From assembly GCA_013204395.1 (NCBI GenBank), contig JABMNZ010000009.1, positions 1 through 52,985 of the forward strand: a stretch of DNA of 52,985 nucleotides, given 5' to 3'. Within the stretch, counting starts at the first letter, position 1. Each line of letters begins with the position of its first letter. The position numbers and the translations under genes are program-made. This document shows, piece by piece, positions 19,001-25,281 of the stretch. The DNA is from Parcubacteria group bacterium. Lineage in GTDB: Bacteria > Patescibacteriota > Patescibacteriia > UBA9934 > GWF2-40-263. The notes beneath the pieces are model-generated. The model worked only from the letters and a program-made list of their open reading frames with translations. It ran no database searches and was not told the DNA's origin.

Positions 19001-20295
19001 GCCTCTTGGACGGTCAAAGGTGACCCTGAATTTCCTCGCACGACTGCGGCAAGGAAATTTGAATCCATGACACAATTATAAAGTCCCCTATTACTCACCC
19101 CCTGCGGTGGACACACCACAAACTCAGAAAGCGCATTGAATTCTGTTGTTTGAATTGGATTGGTAGCCAATATATCCGCAAATCTAGCTTGTGCTGACTC
19201 CCTACCAGTCCCAGATAGCCCCTCCAAGTTAAACGGATCGAACTCATCATCATTATCATCAAACAATCCTGTGTAGATCTTGTTCATGAGCTGAGAAAGA
19301 AGCGTATTGGCAAATGTCGATGCGGTAGTAAGTGCCAAACCTCCAATCAACTCCTCGGCATTGACCAGCTCACCAACATTAATTTGTGATTGATCTCCAT
19401 CAACATCCTCGAGGCTGTTTTCAAAATCTTTCTGAAGCGTATCCGATGGCGTCTTTACATTTCCAGAAACGAAATCAGTAACATTTTTATAATCAGATTC
19501 ATTCCTCTGCATGAACTGTAGCAACTTCTGCTCCTTTACTTCCTGATCCACGGCAATGTTCATGCGCAGTGTGGCGCCAAGCTCATTTTTTCCAGGCTTA
19601 AGGGATTCAGCAAATTTTCCTAAAATGGCCGCCTGCCTTGCCTCTGGATCTGTAATGGTTGTAATTGCGCCTCCAATAAACCCTTCCCAATTTGCTCCAA
19701 CCTCTAGGATGTCACACTTAGGTTCTTCTGGCTGGTACTTTTGTTTGATCCCAATGGACATAGCAAGACCAACCAATGGATCGCCTGCTGCTGGATCACA
19801 CAGGTTAAATTTCAAACCCAATTCGTCAGACCCAAGCTCAGAAAGTTGACCAACAGCTTCACCGGCAATCTCAAGACCCAAATTAGCAAAAGCATCTGCT
19901 GGTTCCGTCTTATAGAACATGGAATCTTGTCCACTACCACCTGAAGCAATGGCTACAGCAGCCTCATAAGCAATGCGGTTCAAAACAAACTGAGCAAGGT
20001 TCAAAAGGGCCGTAATAAGAGCGATACGGAAAACAGGTGATAGAATTTTCTCACCAACCGTTTTCAAGGCATTTTTTGCTCCTGTTGCCGGACATACATC
20101 TGTTCCAGGAGATACTCCAACACAAGCTCCTTCAGCAGCCCCAACACCAACTTCAGCAGTCGCAGTAACGAGCTCGGTATCCGCTAATACCTCGTTTGAA
20201 ATACCAAAAAGGCCAATAGAGACAAGGCCCATGACAAACACTGCCATGAGCATGACGGAAATACCTCGTTTGGTTTTATAAGTGCTGTTAATCAT
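10084..20295 (-). CDS. Giant (3403 aa) cysteine-rich secreted surface protein
   Basis: One uninterrupted frame. The N-terminus has a signal or anchor (ISVMLMAVFVMGLVSIGLFG) and a second hydrophobic segment near 85-115 (SPVFRIALITALLNLAQFVL). Many Cys pairs follow. A recurring unit with the core GC..Y/F (AGCRWY, GGCTQLY, VGCSLY, SGCREY, LGCEAY, VGCEGF, MGCTEF) is spread over about residues 630-1625. Two carbohydrate-binding-module-like jelly-roll segments can be seen at about 735-915 and 1235-1455. Calcium-type DxDGDG loops lie in the middle, and a PKD-like segment with VVDWGDD at about 3185-3245. It is coupled to the TSP3 gene upstream (stop two bases before this ATG). A cell-surface adhesin or attachment role is inferred. 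It may work with the VirB6-like protein on the same strand. Confidence 0.85.
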   Translation of the reverse strand: MINSTYKTKRGISVMLMAVFVMGLVSIGLFGISNEVLADTELVTATAEVGVGAAEGACVGVSPGTDVCPATGAKNALKTVGEKILSPVFRIALITALLNLAQFVLNRIAYEAAVAIASGGSGQDSMFYKTEPADAFANLGLEIAGEAVGQLSELGSDELGLKFNLCDPAAGDPLVGLAMSIGIKQKYQPEEPKCDILEVGANWEGFIGGAITTITDPEARQAAILGKFAESLKPGKNELGATLRMNIAVDQEVKEQKLLQFMQRNESDYKNVTDFVSGNVKTPSDTLQKDFENSLEDVDGDQSQINVGELVNAEELIGGLALTTASTFANTLLSQLMNKIYTGLFDDNDDEFDPFNLEGLSGTGRESAQARFADILATNPIQTTEFNALSEFVVCPPQGVSNRGLYNCVMDSNFLAAVVRGNSGSPLTVQEAIDEGFISGDWKLIGPDEFATNQDLNCFNYGFCYGNLVKLRKARVIPIGWELAAFRNANGAATLQDIIDGFDTCSQSGDIGPTGTSTQWCHLIDPNWVLKYPDAQCRALVNGEIRLSPQTNGRLTYCADAPSCIGEDNDGNCSDGYGYCVEEKNTWRFRGDECPEQFASCLSFENTNTGEGVDFLVNTVDFSVCGQDNAGCRWYRTQKYFDDAGTQNDESDDEYVWLPTGDNYIVADRDDDWAYLDATTTDAAARATYSYSSGTSLTNTYSNFAYEDRIYLTHDAVECDEDNGGCTQLYEFTDNLVLNSIMNSSFEDDEDSDGFPDDWNNLSGSSSTQAITTVQSNYGSNSFLTNGSFLQQFVNVTGNNFYTFSFYAKVDNATAADTLVSVFLYDEDGVAVDISGTSYAGDCAQDLGNSKYVVTLDPSDPVQFPTGKWARFECTFTTPADTDLLQVVVYSPNIYLDAFQLELGEDANGFTQGYSLNSQLAYYKVAPEYLGCTGRASDPVACGDYAQACTAQEVGCSLYSPEDGDPSVPAIISSLDECPSSCVGYTTYKQEATDRESESFPLYFIATSASTCSEQNVGCDAFTSLAAAGEGGEGTEYFTDTRSCLTEAIADGTARNNTPATFYTWEGSDNAGYQLMTWYLLSSNYDSSTYSSTFNYSGFTEVDAENAPCTHVLMTSENVIVCDDNLGSGTEMINDVWWNDECDEHDDIFDNPDCREYFDPAGEPHYRLHSMTVSVDDACTPYRMDNSNQTDCQASGGFWANQGFCRYYVLSSESTSCSESQSGCREYTGGSGRNATTILDENFEGGTYEDYVFIGPLKNEDLAISNESVATDGHSLSVTNTTGTSPGFETVQIYLNATDTTATYDEDATATCTSVGGTVTDAGCEVETLVDADLVADMSCTIADGQESCGTLTDTIVAGKTFVLDFWAKGDGELSVEFVEEGGGGLVHNMVDPLSDPLIDDTIELSGRWSLYSIGPLDTSAFDDFDENAILRFYMDAGPDLFYIDNITLKQAEENVTLIKDSWVVPSVCDQTPAGADSDQYYLGCEAYTDHNGNDADLYQFTNICSEEVVGCEGFFNTHNSASESAEVFNARCVYTTDTPNDLTDGEVALTNTDCEVGGQTLCTIIVGTSYCTFTAEKTFETPLPIEGNFGIVYGPETRFVRADSPVYMIVNDGVACEPVGMGCTEFGEPTYNQTQTEVTEFESKYYIDLPASYDEILCDQQALFCEEWASEESGNFYFKHPLAKFCEYKNGVPLGNQSYLGWFRSGTTEPCYWTDENADGEFDIGEDSSIIEDGDTFKAWRNGDPGYDGWVAQCDAQYNLCTEFIDVVDTSAAYSYGQSYYFTNNELLADEAVRESQRCEGRVSQKQACALFYNTTNSDLSYNAGASYVTSVHADIFFGGKENDLVDPITCEVEGAGVFEISESDAEFYGLEAGLGTGLEDTVDLCMRRCGYEVDSSDYIETSTSELFIDGDPLISNPNDVYLERSCLGNTDCPVLTTYEGEEVSGVCTNVWEVPDTFDVIPPILLGASNYSTTTQYKLGNDTNEILKVNRDRSCSAWLACDSSKTSWNSSTNTYDRICDSIDLCIEGKLQGEETICTNWEPRDVEILTTEDYASRDVTWSGFEYSGNTIPNQLPIESYNQFNVQAAAYCVDTDGEPRENDNYLPEACDSFTDCEIDLTSPTCTVDSACTAAGYGGCDEAATGGSGKCFYACENSTETDYRLVYKAGECDSSEPIDDDLDGIVDRGGVGNGGSCRVGSCDGGSTSCADNDDCGTRPNGDPEECVVGYCQAQADTCPANADCSCNPDSYTGNVHTDCVGATAGSVSTPICDPRQYVCVDVLTSDEANRDACVDTDDIDGDGEEACGSQQVCVPASTSVVGSCFNNQCLTDITDSDGNGLADPLYLGDARSEACRGYPEFDSPFPVDVVSSWKIYTNVEKIGDDGVSPEYSSFTEDDAVNNLSQSSSPYSFLNGFQDALVCSLDNDGNPVDCECSYDKVEFGNQGSAGIKYFPLGSEFPSDEDGVIPEGICAAGAFTGIACLDDADCFVAGDTEVKCEPLSQISTMYGWSGYCIERDTSIQTKGSPNNEDQACLSWLPIDQLAGATDLYAKFTSAGYSPQDTYYCAEIDMAYNVGTTQIACAEVQDNLCNDGSWEDFKEEASNLNSGGQDDCIAGAWCPDGYFGVMTGCGEQAPDDGTMCSGGDWDCPYVCVPKLSYKTDVSEDVGAKCLPPTQVPGWSNWDWSLTDDSSNFYYAVEDVYDHWANSTGYWHQYNQNHETEARFYVMKKDLFSEAYDYYNDCLARGVLPTTSNGGHLDQFFSPENSIEDLPGYIESGSIFSGEGFRNLTYSFNPEAVCTSLVQVSTKTLGGDDSLPFDTYNAAFTDRLWQTGEDRYTIGGDDTNFFGYSNSTGQAQFGKATDYQIMEDLPDPFPNRVVMCSEGLSKDPAPADPTVSCSSGSITSSTGDDARAYQDTSIGFPVFGGVDYCKENDCSCLDGTNRNYDWCSWDNNRLIECGGPTHAGLCTVSDDGASSPSFLPCSLDNNVFLEDGTPSYNEIDCSSSPGDYCAGAVCDGGLYNGKGGVGPDGNSSTTCDSNDDCESNTCFGVADFETGYFVSATCMLDSDTPPGWALNGGSDEAAVIDRLSQIFGKLYGMVVFDNDGYAGLADWTISQMITKFNNDPRENWTPYDLPDVTSQGQGDWFWNNRYDNDGDVPHIAAVGSCNGSDCQEGAEDSFTIDESTSGSIEAEASYRASASFFAYADTDHMPIRRIVVDWGDDFTALTGDQPWSTGSQSGSNATDNFYKNHRGVNPVTKQDICTDGSEGEFGDSPRACSSSYLTYTHDYTCTPGQVSDLTAAGRNCNFEDDGRLVNSPCVASEACVFQPRIHVMDNWGWCTGFCDSESADTGEECFTGLDSAGAGIDECNIEDCPGGGSEDCETEYFLGGVANPWINWGGTISVIPE

Positions 20296-20297
20296 GT

Positions 20298-21026
20298 TTA
20301 TTGTGTTACCTCAATCTCTGCAGAGGTCGTGTCCAAAGGAACTTGATCAATTAACTCCTCAAACGCCCCTGAGTCATTTGCATCATCTACAACCGTATAG
20401 AAAAACTCTTGCAATGTTTCATCATCAATTTCACTCAACTCCACCTCTGACATACCTGAATCAACAAGAGCGGAACGAATTTGTTCTATCGTCGCTTGCT
20501 TAAAAAAGTTTTCAACATCTGCTTGACTATCAAATTTTACAGCTCCTGCGGCAAGAATACTATCTTCACCAAGCCCACCAATGAGTCCTGCGGCAACGCC
20601 AGTTTGACCATCCACGTTCTCTGACGCCCCACTGGTAGTAAAGCAATCTGTTCCCGTTGGACAGTTTGGGTTGTTTCCAGAGAAGACCTCTGACTTATCA
20701 TCAAACCCGTCTGAATCTGAATCTGATAGATAGGGCGACGTCTTATACACATACAACTCATCGTAGTCCACTAGTCCATCGCCATCTGTATCCTTTGATT
20801 TGGATTCTTCTAATTCGCGTGCCTCACGATCCGAGCTCGTCAAAAATTCTTGCCCGGTATACATCTCGGCAATTTGTTTTTGGATGGGTCGATCTAGGTT
20901 TGCGCCGAATGAAAAAAATCCTAGAACCACTCCTCCAAACCCAAGAAACATCAAAATCGCAAAAGCAACCTTCTGCTCCGCGCTAAGCGTCGCTGGTGGA
21001 CGATGTTTCACTCTTTGTGTGGGCAT
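20298..21026 (-). CDS. Single-pass membrane protein with TSP3/EF-hand calcium repeats
   Basis: 242 aa from MPTQRV; the track's upstream TTG extension starts too near the -10. A basic N-terminus precedes one membrane span (FAILMFLGFGGVVLGFFSFG, about 25-45). Residues about 80-125 hold thrombospondin type-3/EF-hand-like loops (DTDGDGLVDYDEL and DSDSDGFDDKSEV). The rest is acidic and low in cysteine. Such anchors are common partners of large CPR surface proteins. It is the first gene of a two-gene unit with the giant protein; only two bases separate its TAA from the giant gene's ATG. It may tether or load calcium onto the larger partner, which is inference. Confidence 0.78.
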   Translation of the reverse strand: MPTQRVKHRPPATLSAEQKVAFAILMFLGFGGVVLGFFSFGANLDRPIQKQIAEMYTGQEFLTSSDREARELEESKSKDTDGDGLVDYDELYVYKTSPYLSDSDSDGFDDKSEVFSGNNPNCPTGTDCFTTSGASENVDGQTGVAAGLIGGLGEDSILAAGAVKFDSQADVENFFKQATIEQIRSALVDSGMSEVELSEIDDETLQEFFYTVVDDANDSGAFEELIDQVPLDTTSAEIEVTQ

Positions 21027-21040
21027 AATCGTTCCCAAAT

Positions 21041-21049
21041 ATTATAGCA
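21041..21049 (-). promoter_or_regulatory. Extended -10 promoter for the TSP3-giant protein operon
   Basis: Minus-strand TGCTATAAT, a perfect extended -10, ends 14 bases before the ATG. The mRNA leader would be only about seven bases, with no SD. It is the same motif as at 1367. Confidence 0.6.
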
Positions 21050-21078
21050 AAACGCCCAAGGAAACCCTAGGCGTTTTT
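21049..21078 (-). terminator. Terminator overlapping the rsmA stop codon
   Basis: AAAACGCC ... GGCGTTTTT with an inner AGG/CCT pair. It reads in the minus direction as the rsmA terminator, ending just before the next -10 box; its arm covers the rsmA stop codon. Confidence 0.7.
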
Positions 21079-21829
21079 AACTTTTATTCTTCAAATTGTG
21101 GGTAAGTTCAATCCAATCGTTTACCGTGAGTTCCTGTGCCCGGATCTTTGGATTGAGCTCCGTGGCTTCCAAAGCCTCTTTTCCCTCCTTTCCAAGATTC
21201 TTTTGAAGCTGTTTTCTTCGTGCGGCAAACCCCCTCTTAGCCACAGAAATGACTTCCTCAGGATGATAATCGCTTTTTGACAGATCTAATCGTTCTAGTA
21301 CAACAATAGCAGAATCTACCTTCGGAATGGGACGAAACGCTCCCGCTGGAACACTCCCCGCCCTTGAGCAGGTTGCATACAGCTGACAAACGATTGATAA
21401 CAGGCTCATTTCAGGTGGGTGAGCAATAATTCTATTTGCCACCTCTTTTTGTACAAGGAGCACCAAACGCTCTGGGCCAGGGTTTATGGTGAGATAACGC
21501 CGAAGAATGTCTGAAGTGATGCTGTAAGGAATATTGGCCACAAGCTTATACCGTGACATGGATGGGGTAAAAGAAAGGGCATCGCCTTCAATGAGCTCAA
21601 TCTGATCACCAAATTCTTCTCGCAGTGGTTCTATCAAAGAGGCGTCTGTTTCTATGGCCGTCACCTTAGCCCCCGCCTCTACAAGGGCACGAGTGAGTAT
21701 TCCCGTCCCAGGACCAATCTCAAACACACTCTCCCCAGGCTTAATGTCGGCAGCTGCGACAATTTTTTTGATCGCCGTTGCATCAACCAACCAGTTCTGT
21801 GAATAAGATTTTTTAGCCTTTGGTAACAT
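21077..21829 (-). CDS. rsmA: 16S rRNA adenine dimethyltransferase RsmA/KsgA
   Basis: 250 aa. It dimethylates the two adjacent adenines in the 3' terminal hairpin of 16S rRNA late in small-subunit assembly. SAM-binding motif I is FEIGPGTGILTRAL (about 37-50), the acidic ribose contact follows in TAIETD, and the catalytic motif IV is NIPYSI (about 114-119). The C-terminal helical part ends AARRKQLQKNL..., typical for the family. The N-terminal SQNWLVD matches the usual GQNFL motif. It follows tsaC by three bases, so the two are co-transcribed; a terminator lies at its end. Confidence 0.95.
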   Translation of the reverse strand: MLPKAKKSYSQNWLVDATAIKKIVAAADIKPGESVFEIGPGTGILTRALVEAGAKVTAIETDASLIEPLREEFGDQIELIEGDALSFTPSMSRYKLVANIPYSITSDILRRYLTINPGPERLVLLVQKEVANRIIAHPPEMSLLSIVCQLYATCSRAGSVPAGAFRPIPKVDSAIVVLERLDLSKSDYHPEEVISVAKRGFAARRKQLQKNLGKEGKEALEATELNPKIRAQELTVNDWIELTHNLKNKS

Positions 21830-21832
21830 AAT

Positions 21833-22411
21833 CTAGATCTCAATGGATCCCTGACGAATCACCTCTGGATACCCATAATCATCCACCGTCACAATCGTCG
21901 AGGGTGGCTCTGGTGTAAGCTCCCCTGCATCAAGATACAAATCTGGCTCATCACCAAGCTGCTCTTTCACGCAAGCAATGGAATAACAGACACCCGCCCC
22001 GCTTCTGTTGGCGCTCGTCGATACAATGGGAGCTCCCAAGCCCTTGGAAAGCGCCTGAGAAACTGCATTGGATGATATCCGAACCGCAACCGTACCATCA
22101 CGAACAACCCCCATAGATAGCTCTTCTCCGATTACGGGGAGGATCATGGTCAATGCCCCGGGCCAATGGACCTGAGCAAGTCCAGCCAAACCGCCAGGTA
22201 CACCCGCAATAGCCTCGATCATCTCCATATCAGCCGCAATCACTGGAAAAGCCTTGGTCTGCTCACGTCCCTTTATATCCCTAACCTTTTCTACCGCCTC
22301 AGTATTTGTCGCATCAGCCGCGAGTCCATAAGCCGTCTCCGTAGGGAAAACAACCACACCCCCACCACGAAGGACGTTAACCGCTTCTTCAATGTCTTTT
22401 TCAGTAATCAT
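21833..22411 (-). CDS. tsaC: L-threonylcarbamoyladenylate synthase (TsaC/YrdC family)
   Basis: 192 aa, the length of short TsaC rather than long Sua5. It makes threonylcarbamoyl-AMP from threonine, bicarbonate and ATP, the first step of the t6A modification at position 37 of ANN-decoding tRNAs. Family landmarks are FPTETAYGLAADATN (about 22-36), KGREQTKAFPV (about 47-57), VRISSNA and STSANRSG (about 133-140). It is first in a two-gene unit with rsmA, both RNA-modification functions. The upstream 230 bases contain a hairpin (22438-22465) and one copy of the local repeat family. Confidence 0.93.
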   Translation of the reverse strand: MITEKDIEEAVNVLRGGGVVVFPTETAYGLAADATNTEAVEKVRDIKGREQTKAFPVIAADMEMIEAIAGVPGGLAGLAQVHWPGALTMILPVIGEELSMGVVRDGTVAVRISSNAVSQALSKGLGAPIVSTSANRSGAGVCYSIACVKEQLGDEPDLYLDAGELTPEPPSTIVTVDDYGYPEVIRQGSIEI

Positions 22412-22437
22412 ATATCTTTTTCATTTCAACGTTGTCG

Positions 22438-22465
22438 CGCATCTTGAACACCTATTGAAGATGCG
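22438..22465. repeat. Hairpin in the tsaC upstream region
   Basis: Perfect 8-bp stem CGCATCTT / AAGATGCG with a 12-base loop. On the plus strand it is followed by TGCCATTTTTTC, so it resembles an orphan plus-strand terminator; on the minus strand it would be in the tsaC leader or mark the end of the epimerase transcript. Confidence 0.4.
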
Positions 22466-22527
22466 TGCCATTTTTTCTCCCCCCTCACGGTAAACTCATC
22501 TCTCTCTTTTCCCCTCCCATCACACCA

Positions 22528-22630
22528 GTTGACCACGACGAAAGACGTTGGCGACAAATTTTAGTCGGCCCCCTGTTCAGCCGATCTCAAATTTAGTCCC
22601 GACGGCTGTTCGTCCAATACTCAACTCACC
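22528..22630 (-). repeat. Intergenic repeat, copy A (after the epimerase gene)
   Basis: Begins GTTGACCACGACGAAAGACG and ends CGTCCAATACTCAACTCACC. It matches copy B (25282-25400) almost base for base except for a central insert in B. It contains an inverted AGTCGGC/GCCGAT pair. It starts 15 bases beyond the stop codon of the epimerase gene on the minus strand. Confidence 0.75.
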
Positions 22631-22645
22631 CACCACTCAACTCAC

Positions 22646-23575
22646 CTACCCCCTCTCATACCACTTAATCGTCTTTTTCAACCCATCATCAAACTTCACC
22701 TTTGGTTCCCACCCAAGAAACTTCATTGCTTTTTTATAACTGAGTGCTGAGCGCATCACCTCCCCTGGCGCAGCTGCAACGTGACGCTCTGGAAGTTGAT
22801 AACCAATAATCTTAGCCATCTTCTTGAAAAGTGTGTTCACGCTTGTTTCTCGTGACGTACCAATATTAAACTCTCCGACAACATTTCTATTCATGGCCGC
22901 CATATTTGCCCTGACCACATCCCCAACATACACAAAATCCCGTGTCTGCTTTCCCGTACCGGTGATCATTGTTGGCTGCCCCTTGAGCATTCTTTCAGCG
23001 AAAATTGAAATTACCCCAGCCTCCCCCTCAGCATTCTGACGAGGTCCATAGACGTTTGCGTAACGAAGAGCTACGTAGGGCATCCCATGGACATGATAGG
23101 CATAGTTAAAATACATCTCTGCACTTCGCTTTGAAATTCCGTAGGGGGAAATCGGTGCTGGTGGGGTCTTTTCTGAATATGGAATCCTGGCACCCTCTGG
23201 ATACATCGGACCACCAGTGGACGTATACACAATCTTCTTCGTCCCAAGTTTTCCACATTCATGAGCGATCGTAATGCTCCCCATGACATTAATCCGAGCA
23301 TCTCCCGGGGGATCCACGACGCTTTGGCGTAAATTAACCTGAGCGGCGAGATGAAAAACAATATCTGGATTTATCTTCTTAAGTAACTTTGGAAATAGCG
23401 GACTCAAAATGGACATCTTTGTAAAATGCGCATTAGGATTGATATTTTTCTTTACCCCAGTAGATAGATCATCCACCACATACACCTTAATGCGACGCCT
23501 AATAAGCGCATCAACGATATGAGAGCCAATAAACCCGGCCCCTCCTGTCACTAAAGCTGTCTTGTATTTTGGCAT
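22646..23575 (-). CDS. NAD-dependent sugar-nucleotide epimerase/dehydratase (GalE-like)
   Basis: 309 aa extended short-chain dehydrogenase. The NAD-binding Rossmann motif is TGGAGFIGSH (about 10-19). The catalytic set is the Ser/Thr in TSTGG, and YGISK (Tyr-x-x-x-Lys, about 146-150). FHLAAQ and LRYANVYGPRQ are also typical. It most resembles UDP-glucose 4-epimerase-type enzymes that supply galactose or related sugars for surface glycans; precise substrate cannot be told. It stands alone: repeat copies A and C lie downstream and upstream. No strong SD precedes the ATG. Confidence 0.9.
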   Translation of the reverse strand: MPKYKTALVTGGAGFIGSHIVDALIRRRIKVYVVDDLSTGVKKNINPNAHFTKMSILSPLFPKLLKKINPDIVFHLAAQVNLRQSVVDPPGDARINVMGSITIAHECGKLGTKKIVYTSTGGPMYPEGARIPYSEKTPPAPISPYGISKRSAEMYFNYAYHVHGMPYVALRYANVYGPRQNAEGEAGVISIFAERMLKGQPTMITGTGKQTRDFVYVGDVVRANMAAMNRNVVGEFNIGTSRETSVNTLFKKMAKIIGYQLPERHVAAAPGEVMRSALSYKKAMKFLGWEPKVKFDDGLKKTIKWYERG

Positions 23576-23640
23576 AACTTTTTATTACGTCCTAAAATCC
23601 CAACAGGTATTAAATGATACTCCATCCCCCCGCCACCCAA

Positions 23641-23730
23641 CCATCAGAGCGAACGAGCGCTGAGACAACTTTGAGTCGGAAATATGCGCCCGATCTCACA
23701 AGTTCGTCCCAGTGATCGGTTCGCTTCACA
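23641..23730 (-). repeat. Intergenic repeat, copy C (diverged, after prfB)
   Basis: Shares TTGAGTCGG ... CCGATCTCACAAGTT and CGTCC with copies A/B but is more diverged. It has its own terminal AGCGAAC/GTTCGCT inverted repeat (near 23648 and 23719). It lies nine bases past the prfB stop codon. Limits are approximate. Confidence 0.5.
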
Positions 23731-23738
23731 CCAAAACC

Positions 23739-24855
23739 CTACTCTTGATTAGCCTCCTCAAACCTGTCTGAGTCTTCGAGTCTTTGCCTTAGATAGGCCT
23801 CCATAAATGGTTCTAACGCGCCATCTAACACACCAATAGCATCTGACACTTCAAAATTCGACCGATGATCCTTAACCATCTTATAAGGATGGAGTACATA
23901 TGACCGAATTTGATTGCCCCATTCAGCACTTTGATAATCACCTCTTAGATCTTGCTTCTGTTGTGCCAGATTATCAAGTTGAATCTTGTGAAGCTTTGAT
24001 TTGAGGATCTTCATGGCCGTCTCCTTGTTCTGTTGCTGCGATCTTTCGTTCTGACAAGAAACAGAAATTTTGGTTGGAAGATGAACGATGCGGACCGCAC
24101 TGTACGTGGTATTCACGCTTTGCCCTCCTTTACCAGAAGATAAGAATGTATCAATGCGTAAATCCTTTGGATCAATCTCGACTTCCTCCACGTCGGCAAT
24201 TTCTGGAATCACCTCTACAAGAGCGAATGTCGTGTGTCGCATCTTCTCTGCATCAAATGGTGATATGCGCACAAGACGATGCACGCCATGTTCACTTTTA
24301 AAATATCCATAGGCCCAGCGCCCATCAATGCGAACCGTCACACTCTTGAGCCCCACATCCTGAGCTCGAGACTCATCGAGAATTTTCACATCCCAATTTT
24401 TTCCCTCAGCAAAACGCAGGAACATGCGCAACAACATCTGAGTCCAATCCTGCGCTTCTGTTCCACCAGAACCAGCGTGAATCGACAGAATCGCGGGATC
24501 CTTGTCATAGTCCCCATTAAACAGCGTGGCAAACTCCATGGTTAAGAATTGTTTCTCAAATCCCTCCAACTTGTGAGTGAGCTCGTCTTGGAGCTCCTCA
24601 TCTTCAAGCTGTGCCAATTCCAATAGGTCACCAAGGCTTGCCTGAATAGCTTCCCACGTTTCCAGTTCCGATCGTAAATCTGCCGCCTCCTTACTCACAC
24701 GTTTAGCCGTGTCTTGATCAGACCAAAAATCCTCTCCCCCCATCTCCACTTCCAAAGCCTCAACCTGCGTCCTTACGGTATCGAGGTCAAAGTAACCTCC
24801 AGGCTTCAGTGATCTTTGCCTGGAGGGCTTGAATTTGATTAATAAGCTCTTTCAT
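23739..24855 (-). CDS. prfB: Peptide chain release factor 2 (needs +1 frameshift)
   Basis: The ORF track shows only the second part from 24755. The true start is ATG at 24855 (MKELINQIQALQAKITEAWRLL, 22 codons), then an in-frame TGA at 24789-24787. A +1 shift at CTTTGAC enters the long frame at GACCTCGAT, giving about 371 aa, the expected RF2 length. RF2 releases nascent peptides at UGA and UAA. The GGQ motif is in SGKGGQSVNTT, and the following residues (AVRIVHLPTKISVSCQNERSQ) are family-typical. The shift is the classic RF2 autoregulation: low RF2 allows shifting and more RF2. It starts two bases after the small membrane gene's TAG. Confidence 0.95.
24786..24826 (-). promoter_or_regulatory. 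prfB programmed +1 frameshift site with an unusual hairpin
   Basis: On the minus strand: SD-like GGAGG, three bases TTA, then the slip sequence CTTTGAC, with the same spacing as the classic bacterial site. In addition CCTCCAGGC (24818-24826) and GCCTGGAGG (24796-24804) form a perfect 9-bp inverted repeat around a 13-base loop. The stimulatory SD-like sequence is therefore in the 3' arm of a hairpin. Confidence 0.88.
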
Positions 24856-24857
24856 AA

Positions 24858-25187
24858 CTACAATTTTAGATTCTTGGCATACTTGCCTAAAATCGGCATG
24901 TTCCACATTTTTCCATCAATAGCATTTACCATTCCAAGAATAATGAGGATAACGAGAACGATTGAACCTAAGGAGAAAACAATTTGACCAAGAATTGGGA
25001 CAATATTTCCTATCCATAGAACAACCCACGCAATGAGCAATACAAGCCCCTGTTTTCCATGGTGCTGAGCAAACGCTGATTCCTTCTTTAATAAAAGTGG
25101 GATCAAACAGAGAATCCCAAGGTAACCAATCGCGGCGATAAGGCGATCATCAGGAAGATCGCTCTGTGGTGGAAGGTGATCATTCAT
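24858..25187 (-). CDS. Small DUF4870-like membrane protein
   Basis: 109 aa from MNDHLPPQ; the track's longer N-terminus reads through the groEL terminator and promoter and is rejected. The order is a short hydrophilic N-terminus, a first hydrophobic segment (IAAIGYLGILCLIPLLL), the motif FAQHHGKQGLVLL typical of DUF4870-type proteins, two more spans (about 50-90), and a basic tail. Function is unknown. It precedes prfB by two bases and may share its transcript. An extended -10 lies eight bases upstream of the ATG, with no SD. Confidence 0.8.
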   Translation of the reverse strand: MNDHLPPQSDLPDDRLIAAIGYLGILCLIPLLLKKESAFAQHHGKQGLVLLIAWVVLWIGNIVPILGQIVFSLGSIVLVILIILGMVNAIDGKMWNMPILGKYAKNLKL

Positions 25188-25195
25188 ATGAGGGT

Positions 25196-25204
25196 ATGGT
25201 AGCA
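25196..25204 (-). promoter_or_regulatory. Extended -10, leaderless-type promoter (small membrane protein, prfB)
   Basis: Minus-strand TGCTACCAT, then eight bases, then ATG. No -35 of note and no SD. Transcription would start at or next to the start codon. Confidence 0.45.
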
Positions 25205-25220
25205 GATCGCCACCTGTCAG

Positions 25221-25249
25221 CAAACAAAACAGGGCCCTCACGGACCCTG
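25221..25249 (-). terminator. Terminator of the groESL operon
   Basis: On the minus strand CAGGGTCC, GTGA tetraloop, GGGCCCTG (one T-G wobble), then TTTTGTTT. It lies beyond repeat copy B, so copy B is probably inside the groESL transcript's 3' untranslated region. Confidence 0.8.
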
Positions 25250-25281
25250 AATCTTCCATCCCCCCCCACACACCATAAACA

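Noticed and set aside
22438-22465. tsaC riboswitch
   Set aside because: Only a simple hairpin is visible, with no recognisable aptamer pattern.
24787-24789. UGA recoded as glycine or a broken prfB
   Set aside because: The TGA is exactly in the programmed frameshift context and other genes end in TGA, so the code is standard and the gene is intact.
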